DNA of 64,000 bases from an uncultured Oceanospirillaceae bacterium (GCA_913057435.1 CAJXNY010000008.1:62001-126000), one strand, 5' to 3'; shown: positions 1 to 9,436, counted from the stretch's first letter. Numbers and translations are program-made. The notes: generated by a model not told the origin, from the sequence alone.

Positions 1-379
1 GCACCTGATCACAACGCGCCAGCTCGCGGCTCAAAAAGCCGTAATCGAAGCGAACATTGTGGGCGACGATGACCCTGTCCTGCAGTAATGTCTGTACTGC
101 GTTGTACAGTTTAGAGAAGGCGGGGGCTGCAGCGACCATCTCATTGCTGATGCCGGTTAACTGGCTAATATTGGAAGGGATGCGGATGCCGGGGTTCACC
201 AGCGAACTGGCAGCTTGCCAGCCATGATCGGCGCTGTACCAGACCAGGCCAATCTCGGTAATCCGGTCGCGGCCCAGGGCTGCGCCGGTGGTTTCAAGGT
301 CTACAAAGATCAGCCTGTGCAGCCATGTATCTTGCGCCTGTGGGGCTGGAAGCTCTGGTACGCAGCAGGGTGTCAGCAT
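1..379 (-). CDS. DEDDh 3'-5' exonuclease (DNA Pol III epsilon-like), N-terminal part, cut by window edge
   Basis: The first 126 residues of a minus-strand protein that runs off the low-coordinate edge. The reading frame shows the Exo I motif FVDLETTG with its two acidic residues, an ITEIG strand, and an Exo II-like block AHNVRFDYGFL, so it is a DnaQ-family proofreading-type exonuclease. The ATG at 379 is the first in-frame start ahead of the motif, leaving about 23 residues before the first strand. Such genes may encode epsilon-like exonucleases alone or fused to a GIY-YIG (Cho/UvrC-like) domain; the missing C-terminus prevents a choice. It lies 44 bp downstream of a hypothetical gene on the same strand. 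The fold assignment is firm; substrate and full domain set are unknown. Confidence 0.75.
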   Translation of the reverse strand, partial: MLTPCCVPELPAPQAQDTWLHRLIFVDLETTGAALGRDRITEIGLVWYSADHGWQAASSLVNPGIRIPSNISQLTGISNEMVAAAPAFSKLYNAVQTLLQDRVIVAHNVRFDYGFLSRELARCDQV

Positions 380-423
380 AATAAGCAGTCGCCTTGAGGG
401 GAATACCACCTATCATCGTTATT

Positions 424-1197
424 TCAGTCTGTGCTGACAATGTCCTGGCGGGGGCGTCGATGCTCTCGGTCAGCAAGGTTGTTTTCGACGCTCATGATGC
501 TGATCTTCAGCCGCTGGCGTTGATCAGGATCCTCAGGGACTGTTACCGATGGGATATTAATGGTGGTTGATGCAGCATTAACGGCTGGCGGGGCAGACAT
601 ATCATCGAGCTGTGTCTGCAGTCCGTTCAGCATGGTCTTGAGCATAATACGCATCAATACATCGGTCATTTGTTGTAGATCGCTGCTATCAGAGCTCAAT
701 GCTGGCAGAATTTCCTGAACTGCTTCGGGTGGCAGAGGTTTGCTGGGCAGCTTGCGCAATGCATCCATCATGGGTTCATCTTTGACGATCCGGGCTTCCA
801 GTTCGGCTTGCTGGCGTGGGGGCAGTTCCCCGACAACGCCGACAATCGGTTCCAGTCCTTCCATTTCAAACATGCCGATACCGTGAATGGAATCGGAGGT
901 GATTGATTGGGATGAGCTCAGGCGCTGTAAATGATTCATGACCATGTGGTCATCCAGGCTCTGTTCAACATTGCTGAACTGGCGGGTGGTGGTGCGCAAC
1001 TGGCTTTCGGCAAGTTGCTGCTCACGTTTGAGGTAGTCCCGTGCATCGGGGGAGATGCGAACTTGCTCAGCGTGGTGGATTTTTTGCGTGGTCGTCTGTT
1101 GGTGGTGCTGGCGATCTGCTTCCTGTGTTACCACAGGGTTGTTGCCCGCATTTTGTTGTATCGATGCGCTGGTAGGGCGCGGCTGACCAATATCCAT
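424..1197 (-). CDS. Hypothetical protein, polar, Gln-rich N-terminus
   Basis: A 257-residue protein that I do not recognise. It has no signal peptide or membrane segment. The first ~50 residues are rich in Gln, Asn, Thr and His and probably disordered. A following stretch around residues 45-75 (RISPDARDYLKREQQL) is predicted helical, and the middle and C-terminal parts are acidic and low in aromatic residues. The ISPDAR stretch resembles motifs near the start of several small secreted or flagellum-associated regulators, but that is too weak for a call. It sits directly upstream of the exonuclease gene on the same strand and is divergent from the DUF938 gene at 1374, with a 176-bp shared intergenic region. 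Start ATG at 1197. Confidence 0.6.
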   Translation of the reverse strand: MDIGQPRPTSASIQQNAGNNPVVTQEADRQHHQQTTTQKIHHAEQVRISPDARDYLKREQQLAESQLRTTTRQFSNVEQSLDDHMVMNHLQRLSSSQSITSDSIHGIGMFEMEGLEPIVGVVGELPPRQQAELEARIVKDEPMMDALRKLPSKPLPPEAVQEILPALSSDSSDLQQMTDVLMRIMLKTMLNGLQTQLDDMSAPPAVNAASTTINIPSVTVPEDPDQRQRLKISIMSVENNLADREHRRPRQDIVSTD

Positions 1198-1373
1198 TTA
1201 CTTGCCTCCCATCATGGTAGATACAAAGCTAACCAAACAGTCGGCTTAGTCATACATTTGTACTATTTGTGACCAGTGGTATCGGCATTTGAGGATTTTT
1301 CTGTAGGGAAAAACGTAGTAAAAAAGGGCTAAACCCGTATGATTTGCAGCAAAAATCATGGACTTAACATACT

Positions 1374-1976
1374 ATGCTGAACTTTTCGCCAGCCAGTGAA
1401 CGTAATCAGGCAAAGATTGCTGAGCGGCTTATCCCACTGCTCAAAAAGAGAAGCGTAGTCGATGTTCTGGAAATAGGTAGTGGCTCAGGCCAGCATGCAC
1501 TGTTTTTTTCAGCAGCACTGTCTGAACTCAACTGGCAATGCACGGAAATGCCTGAAAATTTGCCGGCACTGAGGTTAAACCTGGCGGATACGGCGTTTAG
1601 CTTACCCTTGTCACTGGATGTTTCCAGCCGCTGGCCTGATTGCCAGGTAGAGCTGCTGTATAGCGCGAATACGCTGCATATAATGGGTGTTTCTGCCGTT
1701 GAAGCACTGATCCGTGGTGCCGGGAATGTGGTTGTTGAAGGCGGGCTTCTGTGTGTCTATGGGCCTTTTCGTTACGCCGGTGACTTTACCAGCCAGAGTA
1801 ATGCCGAATTTGATTTCTGGCTACGTCAGCGCGACCCACACAGTGGTATCCGTGATTTTGAAGTCATCAACCGACTGGCCATTGAGGCGGGATTTACCTT
1901 GATGGCTGATTATGCGATGCCTGCAAATAATCAATTATTGTTATGGCAAAAAGCCAAAACAGGAAATACTGAATGA
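1374..1976 (+). CDS. DUF938 family SAM-dependent methyltransferase-like protein
   Basis: A 200-residue protein matching the DUF938 family in length and motifs. It starts with FSPASERNQ, followed by the Rossmann motif I-like LEIGSGSGQHALFF near residues 36-50, a second-strand acidic TEMPEN, and a conserved SANTLHIM block. The family has a class I methyltransferase fold, but its substrate is unknown to me. The last codons overlap the next GNAT gene by 4 bp (ATGA), which indicates translational coupling and possibly a joint modification role. The fold is supported by sequence; the activity is inference. Confidence 0.85.
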   Translation: MLNFSPASERNQAKIAERLIPLLKKRSVVDVLEIGSGSGQHALFFSAALSELNWQCTEMPENLPALRLNLADTAFSLPLSLDVSSRWPDCQVELLYSANTLHIMGVSAVEALIRGAGNVVVEGGLLCVYGPFRYAGDFTSQSNAEFDFWLRQRDPHSGIRDFEVINRLAIEAGFTLMADYAMPANNQLLLWQKAKTGNTE

Positions 1977-2548
1977 GTACGATTCATTATCGAGCATTAC
2001 GTAGCCAGGATGCTGTTGATATGAAGCAGCTATGGCTGGATGTCATTGCGTATGAGCCAGGTGTGATGCTGCTGACCTATGAAGAGCAACTGAAAGTACC
2101 GGTAAAGCGTCTGGCGCATGATGTAAATGGCATGCTTGCTGACCCTAGCGCACTGGTGATCGGGGCTTTTGCAGATAAGGAGCTGGTCGGTGTGGCGGCG
2201 GTGGAACAGCAGTTGACCCTGCGTCAGAGTCATCGTGCTCGTCTGTGGGGGTTGTGTGTTGCTCGTGGGCATCGCCGTCAGGGTATTGGCCAGCAGCTGG
2301 TGAAGCTATTGATAACGCATGCCAGCACCCTGGAGGGGGTTGAGCAGATGAACCTTGAGGTGCTGGAATGCGCTGAGGCGGCAATTGCTCTGTTTACCGA
2401 ACTGGGTTTCCATTGCTTCTGCAAGGAGCCACATGCAGTGCGTGACTCTGGTATCTATCAGGATGAATTGCGCATGCTCAAAGTGCTGTTTGCACCTGAA
2501 GAGACTCCTCCTGCCGACCTCCCTGATCCGGCGGCCCCTGCCGATTAA
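1973..2548 (+). CDS. GNAT family N-acetyltransferase
   Basis: A 191-residue GNAT protein. It shows the acetyl-CoA binding motif A, LCVARGHRRQGIGQQLV, around residues 95-111, preceded by a beta-strand with the RARLWGL segment, and a C-terminal ALFTELGFH motif B typical of the family. The C-terminal ~20 residues are Pro/Ala-rich and probably disordered. The ATG overlaps the stop of the DUF938 gene by 4 bp, so the pair is probably co-translated. A hairpin terminator follows at 2597. The acetylated substrate (small molecule, peptide N-terminus or protein lysine) cannot be read from sequence. Confidence 0.85.
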   Translation: MSTIHYRALRSQDAVDMKQLWLDVIAYEPGVMLLTYEEQLKVPVKRLAHDVNGMLADPSALVIGAFADKELVGVAAVEQQLTLRQSHRARLWGLCVARGHRRQGIGQQLVKLLITHASTLEGVEQMNLEVLECAEAAIALFTELGFHCFCKEPHAVRDSGIYQDELRMLKVLFAPEETPPADLPDPAAPAD

Positions 2549-2596
2549 GACTGCTTTGGCCTGACAAGTGTCTGGTAGGCCTTCTAACTTCCTTTC

Positions 2597-2626
2597 TTGA
2601 CCGACCATGCCGTCGGTCAATGTTTT
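2597..2626 (+). terminator. Rho-independent terminator after the DUF938/GNAT pair
   Basis: A perfect 9-bp stem, TTGACCGAC (2597-2605) with GTCGGTCAA (2612-2620), a 6-nt loop, then TGTTTTT. It lies 49 bp past the GNAT stop. Confidence 0.7.
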
Positions 2627-2757
2627 TCAAAGCGTATCCGTTTACATTTGCGTTTAAGATTTAGATTGAATTGCGTTTTTTGTATTGCATTCATCTCACT
2701 GTTGATCTGCGTAAAAATTGAGCCCGACCTCTATTCCATTATTTTTACGGGATAGTA

Positions 2758-5448
2758 GTGCCTGTCGCAATGAGTGTGCCGGGGCGTCTCTGTAAATTAA
2801 GGATGTGTATGCTTGCTTTTCTCCGATTACCGGGCTGGCTGGACTGGTTTTTGCGTCCTTCCAGTCTCGTACTTGTCTTCAGTTGCTTTGTGGCAGCCGC
2901 CAGTCTGATATTGATGCAGGTTGTGCTGGATAATGGCCAGTTAAGGGCTGAGCGGGATTTGACGCGGCAGAGTGAACTGGTCGTAGAAACCCTTAATCGC
3001 AGTGTTGAAAGTAGCTTTGCCCGGGTGGTTGAGGTGCTGGAAAAGTCTGGTGATAATCTGTTGCTTACAGGACTCAGCCCCGGACACGAACGGCCGCTAC
3101 GTCAGTTATTGGCCGAGCGGGTAGAGCTGGTGAGTGGGCTCAATGAACTGGCTGTGTATGATCGCTACGGATTGTTGCTGGCGCGAACCGGAGGCCCGCT
3201 TACTGAGCTGGATGCATTGCCGGGTTGTGTAGTCAGGGCGTTAGCGCCGGTGTCTGATGGTTTATACCTTGCCCGACCTCAGCCTGGCCAGCTATTAGGT
3301 GATCAGGTTTCGGTACTGCAATCACTTCACTATATTCCTTTCTGTATCGGTATCCGTGATCAGGCGGGCGAACTGCAGGGCGCTTTGGTCGCTGCGGTTG
3401 ATACAGGTTACTTTGCTCGAGACTTTGCCCCGATACAGAGCCTTAGCAATGCCCGAATAGAGCTTTTTAGCCCGGCAGGCATTCCCTTGTTAAGCGCAGC
3501 CCCCCCTGAATCGTTGCACAGCGCCGCTTATGAAGAGTTATCACTGATAGCGGGTAACTGGCAGGCCCTTGATCATGGAAGTATACGCCAGGGTGATATT
3601 TTCTATAGTTATCGAAAAGCGGCGGGCTTGCCGTTGGTGACGGTGGCGCGCCAGCCGGTTGAGGGGGCGTTACAGGAGTGGCAGCATGATGCGGACATGC
3701 TGCGCTCGCTGTTTATCTTGCTGGCGTTACTCTCATTGCTAGCGGGCCTTGTGATTGCCCGCGGCTTACGAAGTAAGGCGCGGATGGAATCGGAGATCAG
3801 ACTGCTGTCGACCGCGATGAGTACAACTGCAAATTCGATCTTTATTACGGACCATCGGGGTCGGATAAAGTGGGTGAACAATGCTTTTGAAAAACTCACC
3901 GGCTGGGCTGAGCATGAAGTGCTGGGGCGTACGCCCGATCTGTTTAATTCAGGCCGTCACGACCCGCTGTTCTTCCGTGAACTATGGCAGACCTTGCTGG
4001 CCGGTGATGTCTGGCGTGGCCAGGTGACTAACCATAACCGGCTGGGCGAGGAATTGCTGGTGGAGCAGACCATCACGCCTATCCTCAGCCATCGCGGACA
4101 GCTGACGCATTTTGTTGCTATCCATGAAGACCTTACATTGCGTGCCCGGGCTGAGCAGAGAGCCCGTTACCTGTCGCGCCATGATCAGCTGACGGGTTTG
4201 CCGAACCGGCGCTTTCTGGGGGAAGCACTACTGGAGGCGTTAGCCGGGCCGGATGAAGTGGCACTGATTTTTGTCGATCTTGACCGTTTCAAAGCAATCA
4301 ATGACACCCAGGGGCATGGTGTGGGTGACCAGCTACTGCAGCAGGTCAGTGAGCGATTAACGCGGTTGAGTGGTGAAGCGGGTCTGGTGGCGCGCCTTGG
4401 CAGTGATGAATTTGCCCTTCTGCTCAGAAGGGTGGTGCTGGCTGAGCTGGAAAGTCAGGTGCGCAGGCTGTTAGTTCAAATGAGCCAGCCCTATTTGCTC
4501 GAGTCGCTGAGTTGCAGCCTGACGGTCAGTATCGGCGTTGCGACAGCGCAGGATGCCCAGAGAGAGGCGGCCACATTATTACGCCAGGCTGATATGGCGA
4601 TGTTTCGTGCCAAGCACGAAGGCTGTAATACGTTCTGCTTTTTTGAACCTGAGATGGATTACCTGATTCATCGTCATGTTCAACTGGACCAGGGGTTGCG
4701 CGAAGCATTAACGCGAGATGATCAGTTATCGTTACGCTATCAGCCGATTCTGAAGACCGACAGCCTGCAACCCGTTGCGATTGAAGTGTTGATGCGCTGG
4801 CAAAGTAGTGAGGGCGAGTGGATATCTCCGGCGGAGTTTATTCCGGTTGCTGAAGACAGTGGACTGATCCTTGAAATGGGTCGCTGGCAGATTGAATATC
4901 TGTTTGAGCGGCTTCAGCAATGGCAAGGGACTGAACTGGAAGCACTTAAGATCAGCCTGAACCTGTCAGCTGTCCAGCTATCCCGCGAGATGATTGCCGA
5001 GCATCTGCTGGCCCGGATGGCTGCTTTTAACATCTCCCCGCAGCGGGTGGTGGTTGAAATTACGGAAACGGCTTTAATCGCCAGCAAAGAGCGGGTGTTG
5101 TACAACCTGAATTTGCTGCGTGAAGCGGGTGTTCAATTGTCGATTGATGATTTTGGCACGGGTTATAGTTCATTGTCCTATCTGAGTGACCTGTCGGCGT
5201 CGACCTTGAAAATCGACCGTTCATTCATCATTGGAATTGGTCAGAACCGCAATGATGAAGAGATTATCGAAACGATGCTGGGGCTGGCCGCCAACCTGGG
5301 ACTTAATGTGGTGGCCGAAGGGGTTGATGACCCTGCTCAGCTGGCGTTTCTGCGGCAGAGAGGCTGCCAGATGGTACAGGGATTTATGTTTGCCAGGCCG
5401 CTGACGGAAACCGAGCTGGTGGCTTTTATGGCGGTGGCACCTGACTGA
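2758..5448 (+). CDS. Membrane PAS-GGDEF-EAL protein, probable c-di-GMP phosphodiesterase
   Basis: An 896-residue inner-membrane signalling protein. It has a TM helix near residues 35-58, a periplasmic sensor region to ~313, a second TM helix ~314-336, a PAS domain ~350-465, GGDEF ~471-628 and EAL ~645-893. The cyclase motif reads GSDEF rather than GGDEF, and the usual RxxD inhibitory site just upstream is GEAG, so cyclase activity is doubtful. The EAL domain reads EVL but keeps the other metal and catalytic positions (NLSAVQL, VEITET, DDFGTGYSS, LKIDRSF, AEGVDD, QGFMFARP), so phosphodiesterase output is the better prediction. Start is GTG 2758; an in-frame ATG lies 4 codons later. It is followed after 94 bp by a FIST-domain sensor, a likely functional partner. 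Confidence 0.88.
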   Translation: MPVAMSVPGRLCKLRMCMLAFLRLPGWLDWFLRPSSLVLVFSCFVAAASLILMQVVLDNGQLRAERDLTRQSELVVETLNRSVESSFARVVEVLEKSGDNLLLTGLSPGHERPLRQLLAERVELVSGLNELAVYDRYGLLLARTGGPLTELDALPGCVVRALAPVSDGLYLARPQPGQLLGDQVSVLQSLHYIPFCIGIRDQAGELQGALVAAVDTGYFARDFAPIQSLSNARIELFSPAGIPLLSAAPPESLHSAAYEELSLIAGNWQALDHGSIRQGDIFYSYRKAAGLPLVTVARQPVEGALQEWQHDADMLRSLFILLALLSLLAGLVIARGLRSKARMESEIRLLSTAMSTTANSIFITDHRGRIKWVNNAFEKLTGWAEHEVLGRTPDLFNSGRHDPLFFRELWQTLLAGDVWRGQVTNHNRLGEELLVEQTITPILSHRGQLTHFVAIHEDLTLRARAEQRARYLSRHDQLTGLPNRRFLGEALLEALAGPDEVALIFVDLDRFKAINDTQGHGVGDQLLQQVSERLTRLSGEAGLVARLGSDEFALLLRRVVLAELESQVRRLLVQMSQPYLLESLSCSLTVSIGVATAQDAQREAATLLRQADMAMFRAKHEGCNTFCFFEPEMDYLIHRHVQLDQGLREALTRDDQLSLRYQPILKTDSLQPVAIEVLMRWQSSEGEWISPAEFIPVAEDSGLILEMGRWQIEYLFERLQQWQGTELEALKISLNLSAVQLSREMIAEHLLARMAAFNISPQRVVVEITETALIASKERVLYNLNLLREAGVQLSIDDFGTGYSSLSYLSDLSASTLKIDRSFIIGIGQNRNDEEIIETMLGLAANLGLNVVAEGVDDPAQLAFLRQRGCQMVQGFMFARPLTETELVAFMAVAPD

Positions 5449-5455
5449 TCACAGC

Positions 5456-5501
5456 GGTAGCCAGGGTCCGAAGTACAATGTTAACTTCGTCGCCGGCTAC
5501 C
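5456..5501. other. Compound hairpin between the EAL protein and the FIST gene
   Basis: An outer stem GGTAGCC (5456-5462) pairs with GGCTACC (5495-5501), and an inner stem CGAAGT (5469-5474) pairs with ACTTCG (5484-5489). No T-run follows, so it may be a processing or stability element rather than a terminator. Confidence 0.5.
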
Positions 5502-5542
5502 TAAAATTGGTAGTCTGTTAGTAATCTTCAGGTATACCACTC

Positions 5543-6688
5543 GTGTCCACTCAGTTGCGGATGATCTCCGCCGCCACCGATCACACTGATGCCCAGCAGG
5601 CTGCGCAAGCGCTGGCGCTACAGCTTTGCCAGCCGGGTATTGGATTTGTGCTGTTTTTCTGTTCGCCTGACTATGACCTGCCTGAGCTGGCGGCAGCATT
5701 AAAGGGGAGACTGGGCGATATACCGCTGGTGGGCTGTACCACGGCAGGGGAAATTACCCCGCAGGGTTATGGTCAGCACTGTATTTCGGCGATTGGTTTT
5801 GATAATCAGCGTTTTGCCGTTGAGGCGCAACTGATCTGTAATTTACAGCAGTTTCAATTGACGGATGCCCAGGGTGTTGTTGAGCAGTTGATGATGCGCT
5901 GCCGGGAGCGTTGTATCGCGCCGATTACAGGGCATACGTTTGCGTTAACCTTGCTGGATGGTCTATCTGTACTGGAAGAGCAGGTATTGGCGACGCTAAA
6001 TGCAGCGCTGGGCAGCATTCCTCATTTTGGCGGCTCTGCAGCGGATGCCCTTAATCTGGTGGATACCCATGTGTATTTTGATGGGGCGTTCCACACTGAT
6101 GCGGCGGTGCTGTTGTTGTTTAATACCCGCTGTGAGTTCAAAGTTTTCAGCACCCACCATATGACTCCAACCGCAGAAAAGCTGGTGGTTACTCAGGCCC
6201 GTTGTAGTGAACGTCAGGTAATGGAACTGAATGCTGAACCGGCGGCAGTCAGTTATGCCAATGCGGTAGGTGTACCGCTGGAGGCGCTGGACCACACTGT
6301 GTTTGCCTTGCACCCCATCGCGGTAAAGCTGGGTGAGGCATATTATGTTCGCTCCATTCAGAAAGCTAACCCGGATAACAGTCTCAGTTTTTACTGTGCG
6401 GTAGAGAGCGGTATTGTCCTGACGGTGATGCAGACGGGCGACATTGTGGAAGATACCCGACAGCTGCTGGAAAATATTGTGCTGGAACTGGGTGAGCCCG
6501 AAATGATTATTGGCTGCGACTGTGTACTACGTCGGATGGAGCTTGAACTGACGGATCGTATTGCGCCGGTCAGTGCGATGCTGCAGCGGTTCAGGGTAGT
6601 TGGTTTTAATACCTATGGTGAGCAGTTTGCGGGCATGCATCTTAATCAGACGTTTACCGGAGTTGCCATTGGTCGCTGTCGCGACTGA
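5543..6688 (+). CDS. FIST domain sensor protein, NosP-like
   Basis: A 381-residue soluble protein with an N-terminal FIST domain (residues ~25-215; PLVGCTTAGEITPQGY is characteristic) and a C-terminal FIST_C region (~215-365). The length and two-part architecture match the haem-binding, NO-sensing NosP group, whose members are usually encoded next to a histidine kinase or a c-di-GMP enzyme. Here the neighbour is the PAS-GGDEF-EAL protein, which fits. Other FIST proteins are thought to bind amino-acid-like ligands, so NO sensing is inference. Start is GTG 5543 with a weak AGG ribosome site. The haem ligand cannot be assigned with certainty by reading alone. Confidence 0.8.
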   Translation: MSTQLRMISAATDHTDAQQAAQALALQLCQPGIGFVLFFCSPDYDLPELAAALKGRLGDIPLVGCTTAGEITPQGYGQHCISAIGFDNQRFAVEAQLICNLQQFQLTDAQGVVEQLMMRCRERCIAPITGHTFALTLLDGLSVLEEQVLATLNAALGSIPHFGGSAADALNLVDTHVYFDGAFHTDAAVLLLFNTRCEFKVFSTHHMTPTAEKLVVTQARCSERQVMELNAEPAAVSYANAVGVPLEALDHTVFALHPIAVKLGEAYYVRSIQKANPDNSLSFYCAVESGIVLTVMQTGDIVEDTRQLLENIVLELGEPEMIIGCDCVLRRMELELTDRIAPVSAMLQRFRVVGFNTYGEQFAGMHLNQTFTGVAIGRCRD

Positions 6689-6774
6689 TCGGGTCTTAAG
6701 GATGCTTCCGTTGTCTGAATGCGTTCGCTATGATGCCCGCTCTGATTTGGCTGAGCACAGTAAGGGATTCTGAT

Positions 6775-7206
6775 ATGCGTACGTTATTGCTGGGTTTATT
6801 GTTACTCTGCAGCACTGCCAATGCAGGAAAATACCTGCAGCCGGCTTATATCACCAATACCTATTTCTGTAATACCACTGTTGATGTGGGTGGTTTTGCT
6901 CAGCCGGATTCTATCTTTAATATTCTCAGTGCCAACGAGCCAGGGGCTTTAGGTACCTTCGTGATGAACCTGCTGCTGGACAAAGGGCGGCATCGTATTG
7001 AAGTGGATATTCTTGATGTATCAGGCAAAAAAGTCGATAGCCTGAACTTTGATGTTGTAGAGGCGACGGAAAATGACTGGACCTATACCGTTACCGGGCG
7101 TTTTGGTGGCAGTTTTGCTCCGGGTGGTATTTTCTTCAAAGCATTTGATCGTCACAATCGTAAAAAGCGGGTGCATATCGGCACCTTTCGTCTGCTGACA
7201 GAGTAA
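6775..7206 (+). CDS. Small exported protein of unknown function
   Basis: A 143-residue protein with a clear Sec signal peptide: MR, a Leu-rich core (LLLGLLLLCS), then a likely signal peptidase I site after ANA. The mature part is beta-rich, with one cysteine (TYFCNTT) and a glycine-rich stretch (GRFGGSFAPGGIF) near the end, consistent with a small beta-sandwich. ATG 6775 is preceded by TAAGGG with good spacing; an upstream in-frame ATG at 6730 would bury the signal peptide. I do not recognise the family. It stands alone, 86 bp after the FIST gene and ahead of the mevalonate operon. Confidence 0.7.
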   Translation: MRTLLLGLLLLCSTANAGKYLQPAYITNTYFCNTTVDVGGFAQPDSIFNILSANEPGALGTFVMNLLLDKGRHRIEVDILDVSGKKVDSLNFDVVEATENDWTYTVTGRFGGSFAPGGIFFKAFDRHNRKKRVHIGTFRLLTE

Positions 7207-7369
7207 GCCTGATACGCTGTCCAGGCGGGTGCTCTGAGCGTGCTTACGTCGCTTATCGCTTGTTTCGTTTGCTAAAATTGGGCCCCACCGATAAAATCCC
7301 GCTGCAATCTGGGGCTATCAACTACGGGCACCGTCGCCAGATTAAACGCCCATTTTGATCGCGCACATC

Positions 7370-8404
7370 ATGAAAGCACATAAAATTCAGCAAGCTCCTA
7401 TCCCAATGCGCCATGTCGGCCCGATAAAAATCTGTGGCCCGGTGCTGGAAGAAAAAATATCTGTACCTCTGGCAACCTATGAAACCCCACTCTGGCCATC
7501 CGTTGGCCGTGGTGCCCGGGTATCTGTGTTGACTGAGGGGATCCGTTGCACCATTGTGGATGAGCGTATGACGCGATCCATCTTGCTTGAAGCGGATAAC
7601 GCCACTGAAGCACTGGCAGCACTGACGTCCATTAAGAGCCGTCAGGATGATCTGCAGGCGGTAGTGGCGCAGTCCAGCCGGTTTGCCAGACTGATCGATA
7701 TGAATGCGCAGATTGTCGCCAATCTGCTCTACCTGCGGCTGGAATTTACCACCGGTGATGCCTCGGGTCACAATATGGTGACGAATGCAGCGGACAAACT
7801 GTTTCCCTGGCTGCTCACCGAGTATCCCCAGCTGCGCTATAGCTCCATTTCTGGTAACTACTGCTCCGATAAAAAGGCAACGGCGGTTAACGGTATTCTG
7901 GGGCGCGGTAAAAATGTGATCGCCGAGATCACCATTTCCCGTGAGCTGTGTGAACGTCGGCTTAAGACCACCCCGGAAAAAGTGGTGGATCTGAATATAA
8001 AGAAAAACCTGATTGGTACCATGATTGCCGGTGGTTTGCGCAGTGCTAACGCGCATTATGCCAATATGTTGCTGGCGTTCTATCTGGCGACGGGGCAGGA
8101 TGCGGCAAACATCATTGAGGGCTCGCAAGGGATCGTGCATGCCGAGGTACGCGATGGCGACCTGTATTTCTCTTGCACGTTGCCCAATCTGATTGTGGGG
8201 ACTGTGGGTAATGGCAAAGGGCTGGATTTCGTAGAAGAGAACCTGCGTCAGCTGGGCTGTAAAGAAACGCGTGAGCCGGGCGCTAACTCACGTCGGCTGG
8301 CGGCCATCTGTGCCGCAACCGTGCTGTGTGGTGAGTTGTCGCTGCTGGCTGCCCAAACCAATCCGGGCGAGCTGATGGAAGCCCATATCAAACTGGAACG
8401 CTAA
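7370..8404 (+). CDS. mvaA: Hydroxymethylglutaryl-CoA reductase, class I-like
   Basis: A 344-residue enzyme making mevalonate from HMG-CoA. Catalytic positions are visible: Glu in LATYETPLWPS (residue 38), Lys in GNYCSDKKATAVN, Asp in GQDAANI, and the C-terminal His in EAHIKLER. The DASGHNMV and SGNYCSDKK blocks resemble class I (eukaryotic/archaeal, NADPH) reductases more than the class II Pseudomonas mevalonii type. It has no membrane anchor and is shorter than most. ATG 7370 is chosen over TTG 7355; its ribosome site is weak. It is the first gene of a six-gene mevalonate operon and is 3 bp from the isomerase gene. Confidence 0.93.
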   Translation: MKAHKIQQAPIPMRHVGPIKICGPVLEEKISVPLATYETPLWPSVGRGARVSVLTEGIRCTIVDERMTRSILLEADNATEALAALTSIKSRQDDLQAVVAQSSRFARLIDMNAQIVANLLYLRLEFTTGDASGHNMVTNAADKLFPWLLTEYPQLRYSSISGNYCSDKKATAVNGILGRGKNVIAEITISRELCERRLKTTPEKVVDLNIKKNLIGTMIAGGLRSANAHYANMLLAFYLATGQDAANIIEGSQGIVHAEVRDGDLYFSCTLPNLIVGTVGNGKGLDFVEENLRQLGCKETREPGANSRRLAAICAATVLCGELSLLAAQTNPGELMEAHIKLER

Positions 8405-8407
8405 GTG

Positions 8408-9436
8408 ATGACTGATCGGACCAACGACCGCAAGCTCGAACATATCCGGGCGATTGAGCATGATCCGACAACGGATCGTGATCAACGTTATTTTGACCGG
8501 ATTCGCCTGACCCATCGAGCGCTGCCGGAACTGGCGCTGGCTGATATCAAGCCGCAGATCGAGTTTCTCGAGCGTCAACTCAGCTTTCCGTTGCTGATCT
8601 CGTCAATGACCGGTGGTGATCATGAGCTGATTTGTAAGATCAACCGCAATCTGGCTGAAGCTGCTCAGCGTACCGGTGTGGCGATGGCGGTCGGTTCCCA
8701 GCGTGTCATGTTTACCAACCAGGCAGCTGAAGAGAGCTTTCGCTTACGCGAGCTGGCCCCAGATGTGCCGTTGATCGCAAATCTCGGTGCGGTGCAGCTC
8801 AATTGCGGCCTGGGTATCCGTCATGCGATGCAGGCGGTTGATATTCTGGAAGCCGATGCGCTGTATCTGCACCTTAATCCGCTGCAGGAAGCTGTTCAGC
8901 CGGAAGGGGATACCGATTTCCGTCACCTGACGGAAGAGATAGGCACTCTGGTGGAAACCATGCCAGTCCCTGTTCTGTTAAAAGAAGTGGGTGCCGGGTT
9001 GTCACCGAGTGATATTAAAGCGGGCCTCAGTGTTGGGGTTAAGTACTTTGATTTATCGGGTAGTGGCGGGTTGTCCTGGAGTCGGGTGGAACATCACCGT
9101 AACCCCCGTGAAGATGATCTGGGGTTACGTTTTCAGGATTGGGGTATTCCAACGCCGTTGGCGCTTAAGCTGGCAGCTCCCTATCGAGATCAGGCATCCT
9201 TTATCGCCAGTGGGGGTGTGCGGGACGGGATTGATATGGCGAAAGCTGTTATACTCGGCGCTTCGCTTTGTGGTATGGCGGGGCCGTTTTTAAAGCCTGC
9301 CATGGAATCAGCAGACGCCGTGATTGCGGTAATAGAGCGTTTGCGACGTGAATTTGTAACTGCCATGTTCCTGTTAGGCGCAGCGGATTTTGACGCCCTG
9401 TACCGGAACCAGGCCCTGGTTCTTGAAGAGTATTGA
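8408..9436 (+). CDS. fni: Type 2 isopentenyl-diphosphate delta-isomerase (FMN-dependent)
   Basis: A 342-residue flavoenzyme interconverting IPP and DMAPP. Type 2 signatures are present: RKLEHIR at the N-terminus, ISSMTGG, AVGSQRVMF, a SGGLSWSRVEHHR region, and ASGGVRDGID with the LGASLCGMAGP phosphate-binding end of the FMN TIM barrel. It is unrelated to the Nudix-type Idi of E. coli. GTG 8405 and ATG 8408 are adjacent possible starts; ATG is chosen. It lies between HMG-CoA reductase and HMG-CoA synthase, which makes its pathway role secure. Confidence 0.95.
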   Translation: MTDRTNDRKLEHIRAIEHDPTTDRDQRYFDRIRLTHRALPELALADIKPQIEFLERQLSFPLLISSMTGGDHELICKINRNLAEAAQRTGVAMAVGSQRVMFTNQAAEESFRLRELAPDVPLIANLGAVQLNCGLGIRHAMQAVDILEADALYLHLNPLQEAVQPEGDTDFRHLTEEIGTLVETMPVPVLLKEVGAGLSPSDIKAGLSVGVKYFDLSGSGGLSWSRVEHHRNPREDDLGLRFQDWGIPTPLALKLAAPYRDQASFIASGGVRDGIDMAKAVILGASLCGMAGPFLKPAMESADAVIAVIERLRREFVTAMFLLGAADFDALYRNQALVLEEY

